Below, in pieces: positions 14,248 through 17,536 of a DNA stretch of 17,536 nucleotides (position 1 is the stretch's first letter; every line of letters starts with the position of its first letter). The position numbers and the translations under genes were made by a program. Under the pieces are notes generated by a model. The model did not search any database, was not told where the DNA came from, and worked only from the letters and a program-made list of their open reading frames with translations. The stretch is taken from the NCBI GenBank assembly GCA_964354625.1, contig CAYHAK010000037.1, positions 1-17,536 of the forward strand, in the 5' to 3' direction. Origin of the DNA: DATKKK01 sp964354625 (GTDB lineage Archaea > Thermoproteota > Bathyarchaeia > Bathyarchaeales > Bathycorpusculaceae).

Positions 14248-14433
14248 TTATTCGTATCGAACTAAGTAGATTGGTTTGTTTGCTTCTTTCCTCTTCTCTT
14301 CTATTGTCATGTTTTTCAAGGAGTCTGCGCTTAGTATTTGCGACATGTGCTCTTCTCTCATCTGTTTGGATACTGGAGCAAGAGAGATGTCGTCGATGAC
14401 GTTGACGCTTGATCTGAGTTCGGTTCTCGTTGT
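14248..14433 (-). pseudogene. Decayed ORF lacking a start
   Basis: Sixty-one codons are open on the minus strand between TAA 14434-14436 and TAA 14248-14250. The translation looks genuine (V-N-V-I-D-D-I-S-L-A-P-V, then K-N-M-T-I-E-E-K-R-K-E-A-N-K-P-I-Y-L-V-R-Y-E). The first ATG is at 14361, leaving only 37 residues. A frame shift near 14420 would join it to a TTG at 14447 (M-V-G-D-K-Q-R-E), about 21 bases from a TATA-like palindrome. I read it as a broken small gene of unknown family; a short functional gene starting at 14361 is the alternative. Confidence 0.45.
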
Positions 14434-14467
14434 TTATCGCCTACCAAGACTGCGCTATGGTGAGTGT

Positions 14468-14497
14468 ATTAAGACTTAATAAACGTTCTCAGAGAAC
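14468..14497. promoter_or_regulatory. Two adjacent perfect 13-bp palindromes
   Basis: ATTAAGACTTAAT (14468-14480) and GTTCTCAGAGAAC (14485-14497) are each perfect around a central A, with centres 17 bases apart. The first doubles as a TATA-like element on either strand. The pair looks like a dimer-bound operator at a promoter, although no convincing gene follows on the plus strand. Confidence 0.5.
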
Positions 14498-14608
14498 TGT
14501 AGAACATGGAGACAGCGCGTCTTGCCAGGGACACAGGCCCCTACTCACATAACAACACAACACTGCTACCAGCCCTGACAACTGGAGGTCCGACTATCAT
14601 CAGACCCC

Positions 14609-14703
14609 GGGTACGTCAAAACCTCCAACATCCAAACCAAACGCCACGCAAAGGTGGTAGCCATAGGACACTTTTTTGGGGGTTGTGGCCAAACTTGTGG
14701 TGG
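14609..14703 (+). repeat. Dispersed spacer repeat, copy A
   Basis: It opens with GGGTACGTCAAAACCT, exactly as copy C, has CCAAAC-x-CCACGC-x-AAG...GTAGCC in common with copy D, and closes with the T/G-rich core (GGTTGTGG...ACTTGTGG). The seven bases TCCGACT upstream (14589) also recur before copy C (16089). It lies about 90 bases before the zinc-ribbon gene. Confidence 0.6.
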
Positions 14704-14790
14704 TGATCGATCGGTACAGAGCTTACATCATTATTTGAGTTTAACAACCGTTTTACGTCGTCTCTTCTTCTTTGATGTGGGGACTAGAAG

Positions 14791-14964
14791 ATGGTTGATT
14801 GTCCAGAATGCGGGAAACCATTGATAAAGAGCAAGTCGTCCAAGTACTTCTGTGAAAACGGCAGTTGTTCTATCATATTTGTGTGTCGTCCTGACAAACC
14901 ATCATTGATGAGGATTACACGCAAGGCTGAAGCCCGTTCTTCTATTATTGAACAAACAGCCTGA
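14791..14964 (+). CDS. 57-residue zinc-ribbon protein
   Basis: A short gene from ATG 14791 to TGA 14962-14964. Cys4 and Cys7 (C-P-E-C-G-K-P) and Cys21 and Cys26 (F-C-E-N-G-S-C) form a treble-clef or ribbon-type zinc site; Cys32 is a fifth cysteine. The C-terminal half is a basic helix (M-R-I-T-R-K-A-E-A-R). GGGGACTAGAAG precedes the ATG. The knuckle C-P-x-C-G-x-P-L is typical of small archaeal RNA- or DNA-associated zinc proteins, but partner and function are unknown. It sits between spacer repeats A and B in accessory DNA. Confidence 0.75.
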   Translation: MVDCPECGKPLIKSKSSKYFCENGSCSIIFVCRPDKPSLMRITRKAEARSSIIEQTA

Positions 14965-14989
14965 TCGACCGATAGTGCTGTCGCAGGCG

Positions 14990-15036
14990 GGTGGCCGAAA
15001 TATGTGGTGTTTGGAGTTTGCGGTTGCACTTGTGGT
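14990..15036 (+). repeat. Dispersed spacer repeat, copy B
   Basis: GGGTGGCC-GAAATATGTG followed by TTTGGAGTTTGCGGTTGCACTTGTGG in sections aligns with copy D over about 45 bases. It fills the gap between the convergent zinc-ribbon and aminopeptidase genes. Confidence 0.55.
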
Positions 15037-15062
15037 TTATTGATGTGGTGCAGTACACGCGT

Positions 15063-16016
15063 TCATTGGGAAAGCCAATCTGATGTAATTTTCTCCCAGA
15101 ACTCTTTTTGGATTCGGGACAAACCCTCTAGTTTTGCGAACTCGGCAAACAATGCTCTCCGTGTTAGGCCTGCTGCTAGACTCATGGCTGTGTTTATGAA
15201 TGCTTCACCTTCGTCGAAGTTTCGGGCAACGTACGAGACGGCCGTCTCTCCGCTTCTTCTTGCCCTCGGGATGATTACCGCTAGTTCCGCGTGTTCTTTT
15301 GTCGGAAAAGAAATCTCGATTGTGTACGGCGGCTGAATGTATAGAGGTTTCAGTTGGTCTATCTTGGAAATTGCACGTTTTGCTGCTTTCTCGATCAGTT
15401 TTCTGGCTTCAGCGGGAGGTAGGCACTTTGTCGTTCTTCGGTTCAGCGATGTCTTCACCTGCACCGTTTCAACTTCAGGCAGAAGCTCCGAGGCTTCTCT
15501 GATAAGTGCTTGATCACCAGTCACCATTATTACAGGGATTCCATGCTCAGCAAGTTTAAGCGCCGTTAACGCCGTTTCGCCCACCGGCTTTCCATTTATC
15601 TTCATTCCGGCAATTAAATGAAAATCAATTGTGTGCGTCAAGAAACCATCTTTGGCATCTACCATAGCATGATAACCCAGAAGAACTGCAGCTGTCACTG
15701 GCCTCTCTATGGCTTCTCCCAGTCTTCCCAAAAGGTCTGGTCCTTGATACAGCCTAACGCCCTTCTCCAGCTTCTCAGAGATTATATTTGCGCTTAGACC
15801 ACCGGACCCATGGTCGTCGACGACTCTGATTTCTGTTGCACCTCCAGCCCGCAGACCGCGAACAACCGCGTTGACATCTTCCGTTATTAGGCTTCGTCCA
15901 GACTCCTCGAACTGTCTGTGTCTATCCAGAATTTGGCGGTAATCGTCAATTCCAGAGATTCCTTCCATATCAACGTCCAAGACGATTCTGATGGCTTTCT
16001 TAGCCTTCCTGCTCAA
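15063..16016 (-). CDS. M55-family D-aminopeptidase (DppA-like)
   Basis: 317 residues. The family zinc ligands can be placed as Asp16 and Glu18 (D-V-D-M-E-G), His69 (D-D-H-G-S-G), His116 (G-Y-H-A) and Glu147 (P-V-G-E-T-A), with catalytic His128 in L-T-H-T-I-D-F. These match the pattern of B. subtilis DppA, a decameric cytosolic peptidase acting on D-Ala-containing dipeptides. Archaeal members probably salvage or process peptides; the substrate is not readable. The C-terminal 80 residues complete the domain (T-I-E-I-S-F, E-A-F-I-N-T-A). The start is TTG at 16016 after GAAGAGGATTGCC, with a weak TATA-like box at about 16053-16060. Spacer repeats flank it on both sides. Confidence 0.85.
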   Translation of the reverse strand: MSRKAKKAIRIVLDVDMEGISGIDDYRQILDRHRQFEESGRSLITEDVNAVVRGLRAGGATEIRVVDDHGSGGLSANIISEKLEKGVRLYQGPDLLGRLGEAIERPVTAAVLLGYHAMVDAKDGFLTHTIDFHLIAGMKINGKPVGETALTALKLAEHGIPVIMVTGDQALIREASELLPEVETVQVKTSLNRRTTKCLPPAEARKLIEKAAKRAISKIDQLKPLYIQPPYTIEISFPTKEHAELAVIIPRARRSGETAVSYVARNFDEGEAFINTAMSLAAGLTRRALFAEFAKLEGLSRIQKEFWEKITSDWLSQ

Positions 16017-16120
16017 GGCAATCCTCTTCTCTCCTGAGTGAAAGGAAAGGAGATACTTAAGAGTAACCTCTAGCGCGCTGGCCTAGACTCCGACTTGTTT
16101 CTGCCAAGCCCCAAGGCCCT

Positions 16121-16219
16121 GGGTACGTCAAAACCTTCACGATCTCATCAAAAGCCCGTCGCAAGCGAGCACGCGAGGTATATGATGTTTTGTGGTTTGT
16201 GGTGTCACTTGTGGTGTGC
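16121..16219 (+). repeat. Dispersed spacer repeat, copy C
   Basis: It starts with the same 16-mer as copy A (GGGTACGTCAAAACCT) and ends with TTTGTGG-TGTC-ACTTGTGGTGTG. Read in the frame of copy A both copies give G-Y-V-K-T, so the family may derive from a coding sequence. It lies in the 322-base gap upstream of the aminopeptidase gene; apart from copies C and D and a hairpin, this gap holds no gene I can support. Confidence 0.6.
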
Positions 16220-16222
16220 GTC

Positions 16223-16248
16223 GTAGGGCTAGAACCATCCTAGCCTAC
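16223..16248. other. Strong hairpin between repeats C and D
   Basis: GTAG-(G)-GCTAG pairs with CTAGC-CTAC to give nine pairs with one bulged G and a seven-base loop (AACCATC). It may act as a terminator-like or processing structure, or be part of the repeat unit. Confidence 0.4.
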
Positions 16249-16253
16249 TGAAC

Positions 16254-16327
16254 TTGTACCAAACTCCACGCGAAGCGAGTAGCCCAAATGTGTATACTTT
16301 GGAGGTTGTGGTTACATTTGTGGTGTG
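16254..16327 (+). repeat. Dispersed spacer repeat, copy D
   Basis: CCAAAC-T-CCACGC-G-AAG...GTAGCC is shared with copy A, AAATGTGTATACTTTGGAGG is similar to copy B, and the core GGTTGTGG-TTAC-ATTTGTGGTGTG is common to all. It ends 11 bases before the stop side of the duplicated zinc-ribbon gene. Confidence 0.6.
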
Positions 16328-16338
16328 CACGCGCTTAT

Positions 16339-16656
16339 CTATTGCGGACGTTTCGTTGGTGGCTTGGGCAATTTGGCACCACATGTGCAGTGTTCGATTC
16401 TGGCGCTTATGTAGGCTCCACACTTGGGACAAATACACCAATAAGGCTCTGAAAGCTTAACCGTCGCCTCTGACTTTGTCTGCTCGATTTGGTGTGGTTT
16501 CTCTTTTGCTTTCTGCATAAACCTTCTTGCTCCGTGTCTATCAGGCAATTTGGCTCCACAAGTACAATTTTCTATGTCAGCGCTGATATATGCGCCGCAT
16601 TTGGGACAAATACACCAGGCATCGCATGGAAGCTTTTCCGATCGATCAATCGACAA
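16339..16656 (-). CDS. Tandem duplicated zinc-ribbon protein
   Basis: 105 residues with two near-identical ribbons. Ribbon 1 has Cys15, Cys17, Cys20, Cys31 and Cys33; ribbon 2 has Cys74, Cys76, Cys79, Cys90 and Cys92. Both read W-C-I-C-P-K-C-G-A-Y-I-S...C-T-C-G-A-K-L-P and differ at two of 25 residues, although about 16 of roughly 73 bases differ, so the protein is under selection. A 40-residue charged linker separates them. The TTG start at 16656 is supported by AGGTGA six bases upstream and a TATA box about 35-42 bases upstream. Function is unknown; a nucleic-acid or protein adaptor is plausible. It is flanked by repeats D and E. Confidence 0.8.
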   Translation of the reverse strand: MSIDRSEKLPCDAWCICPKCGAYISADIENCTCGAKLPDRHGARRFMQKAKEKPHQIEQTKSEATVKLSEPYWCICPKCGAYISARIEHCTCGAKLPKPPTKRPQ

Positions 16657-16662
16657 GCCTTG

Positions 16663-16698
16663 TCACCTTTACACATCTTCCGTCGAACGCATTTATAG
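16663..16698 (-). promoter_or_regulatory. Promoter and ribosome site of the double zinc-ribbon gene
   Basis: On the minus strand, CTATAAAT (16691-16698) is a good TATA box, and AGGTGA (16663-16668) is a strong ribosome site six bases before TTG 16656. Together they decide the non-ATG start. Confidence 0.6.
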
Positions 16699-16730
16699 CT
16701 TGGCACAGCTTCAAGATCTACGCCATTTGG

Positions 16731-16760
16731 TTTTGGGGTTGTGGTTGCACTTGTGGTGTG
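16731..16760 (+). repeat. Dispersed spacer repeat, copy E (core only)
   Basis: TTTTGGGGTTGTGG-TTGC-ACTTGTGGTGTG is the clearest core copy; the upstream arm is only weakly preserved. It lies in the gap between the secreted protein gene and the double zinc-ribbon gene, 33 bases upstream of the latter's TATA box. Confidence 0.55.
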
Positions 16761-16928
16761 TAGCTGGCTCGTTCTCATGTCTACTGGATGAGGGAATTCA
16801 CTCTAACTATTGTCTCTCTCTGCTTTCTTCCTATGTCGTTCCGTTCCACCTTAGCGCAGTCGGGGTCAGGGTTCTTTTCAACGAGCGCACGTCAAGCTTC
16901 TGTTTCAAGATCCAAGCACTTCAACATT

Positions 16929-17453
16929 TTAGTAATAGGACTCTATCGTGAAATTGACGTTTGTCGCACCTTGGAATAGTTCTATCTGGCAACGTTCGTT
17001 TCCATGAGGCACATAGTGAATGCCTTTCGCATCATGATGATACATAAGAATCGTGCTTATGTCAACGTAGTCAATGCAATATCCATTTTCATCCCATATT
17101 GCGAAGCCAGTGCTTGGATTTACCGATTGTGGTTCCCATCTGACCCGCCACTTCTCTCCATACACGAAGAATTGAGGTGATATGCTATATTCCGAAAGTG
17201 TGAAATTTGTCACAAAATGCCATGTTTCATTTCCAAGCAAAGCTGTTTTGTTTATTGGTGTTCCAGTCTTGCCGTACCTAGAAGTGAGCGCCACTACGTC
17301 GAATATGTTTATTATGCCGTCGTCGTTGACATCACACCACGGGTCATATTCGCCTGCGCCTGGTGAGCTTCTCGACGGAGTAATAGTGAGCAACACAGCT
17401 GTTAGACAGAAAGTCAGCAAGACAGCAGTAGCCAAGTCTCTCTTAGCAACCAC
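16929..17453 (-). CDS. Secreted protein with one dockerin-like calcium loop
   Basis: 174 residues. A basic N-terminus and hydrophobic stretch (residues 7-25, L-A-T-A-V-L-L-T-F-C-L-T-A-V-L-L-T) form a signal peptide or anchor. A single dockerin/EF-hand loop follows, Asp41-Val-Asn43-Asp-Asp45-Gly...Asn49...Asp52, with the trailing V-V-A-L-T-S-R-Y-G-K-T-G. The rest is a beta-rich domain of unknown family with several N-glycosylation-type sites (N-K-T, N-E-T, N-F-T). Such half-dockerin proteins are frequent in Bathyarchaeia-like genomes. The GTG start at 17453 is set by a full GGAGGTGAT; a TTG eight codons upstream would lie before that site. Probably extracellular and cell-surface associated. 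Confidence 0.8.
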   Translation of the reverse strand: MVAKRDLATAVLLTFCLTAVLLTITPSRSSPGAGEYDPWCDVNDDGIINIFDVVALTSRYGKTGTPINKTALLGNETWHFVTNFTLSEYSISPQFFVYGEKWRVRWEPQSVNPSTGFAIWDENGYCIDYVDISTILMYHHDAKGIHYVPHGNERCQIELFQGATNVNFTIESYY

Positions 17454-17456
17454 GTT

Positions 17457-17498
17457 ATCACCTCCTCCTCTCTCCAAAAAGCACTACCAAAGTATACT
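17457..17498 (-). promoter_or_regulatory. Promoter and perfect ribosome site of the dockerin-like gene
   Basis: The nine bases GGAGGTGAT (17457-17465, minus strand) match the complete archaeal anti-Shine-Dalgarno, three bases before the GTG. The palindrome AGTATACT (17491-17498) is a TATA-like box at the right distance. Confidence 0.6.
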
Positions 17499-17536
17499 CT
17501 GAACTCGTTAAATGGCTTTTGAAAGAGAGTTCTATG

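Noticed and set aside
14506..14706. 66-residue plus-strand frame below the paired palindromes
   Set aside because: A TATA-like box is well placed, but the translation is low in order and its end is the spacer repeat read in one of several frames.
14609..16760. Integron-like attC sites around single-gene cassettes
   Set aside because: The repeats flank single genes, but the attC core signals (GTTRRRY with a matching RYYYAAC) and the large foldable palindrome are absent, and no integron integrase is present.
16731..16760. G-quadruplex in the spacer repeat core
   Set aside because: The G runs are mostly two bases long with uneven loops, too weak to claim.
16550..16951. 133-residue plus-strand frame
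   Set aside because: It runs antisense over the zinc-ribbon gene's N-terminus and through spacer repeat E, with no recognisable domain.
17512..17536. Possible gene start at the right edge (plus strand)
   Set aside because: ATG and eight codons are open with a TATA-like box upstream, but 25 bases are too few to support a gene.

Overview
The window looks archaeal, most likely from the TACK side and probably a Bathyarchaeia-like lineage. The evidence is an archaeal S15, a complete archaeal/eukaryotic-style KEOPS set (Pcc1, Bud32, Kae1), a RecJ/Cdc45-type DHH nuclease, and a TFE-beta homologue that keeps the RPC39-type cysteine cluster. TATA-like boxes sit about 25 bases before starts, some genes look leaderless, and Shine-Dalgarno sites are GGTGA/GGAGGTGAT. 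GTG and TTG starts are common. The phylum is an inference from gene content, not a search result.

Bases 1-9391 are a dense housekeeping block. A minus-strand run holds an unrecognised partial gene, pcc1, recJ-like, rps15, rdgB, bud32 and kae1. A divergent promoter at about 4940 separates it from a plus-strand operon of TFE-beta, FtsJ/RlmE methyltransferase, a DUF4152-like protein and a SpoIIM-like membrane protein. That operon converges on nadC and a MurG-like glycosyltransferase, both on the minus strand.

Bases ~9.5-14.25 kb form a compact integrated element. It carries a tyrosine recombinase, a divergently read winged-helix regulator, and a tightly overlapping plus-strand operon: ribbon-helix-helix protein, 37-residue coiled-coil peptide, 113-residue unknown, SF3 helicase. 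A hairpin precedes the helicase start. Two sets of short tandem repeats (19 bp x2, 16 bp x4 plus a partial copy) follow the helicase gene directly, as iterons do at a plasmid origin. No tRNA gene and no flanking att repeat were found, so the ends are uncertain.

Bases ~14.25-16.9 kb are gene-poor accessory DNA. They hold a decayed ORF, two adjacent 13-bp palindromes, a 57-residue zinc-ribbon gene, an M55 D-aminopeptidase gene and a tandemly duplicated zinc-ribbon gene. Five copies of a so far unnamed dispersed repeat, all in one orientation, lie in the spacers between these genes. The two gene-free stretches above 300 bases (14037-14790 and 16017-16338) are filled mainly by these repeats, palindromes and a hairpin. 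The window ends with a secreted protein carrying one dockerin-like calcium loop.

The best candidates for something undescribed are the helicase/iteron replication module without a visible primase, and the five-copy spacer repeat.
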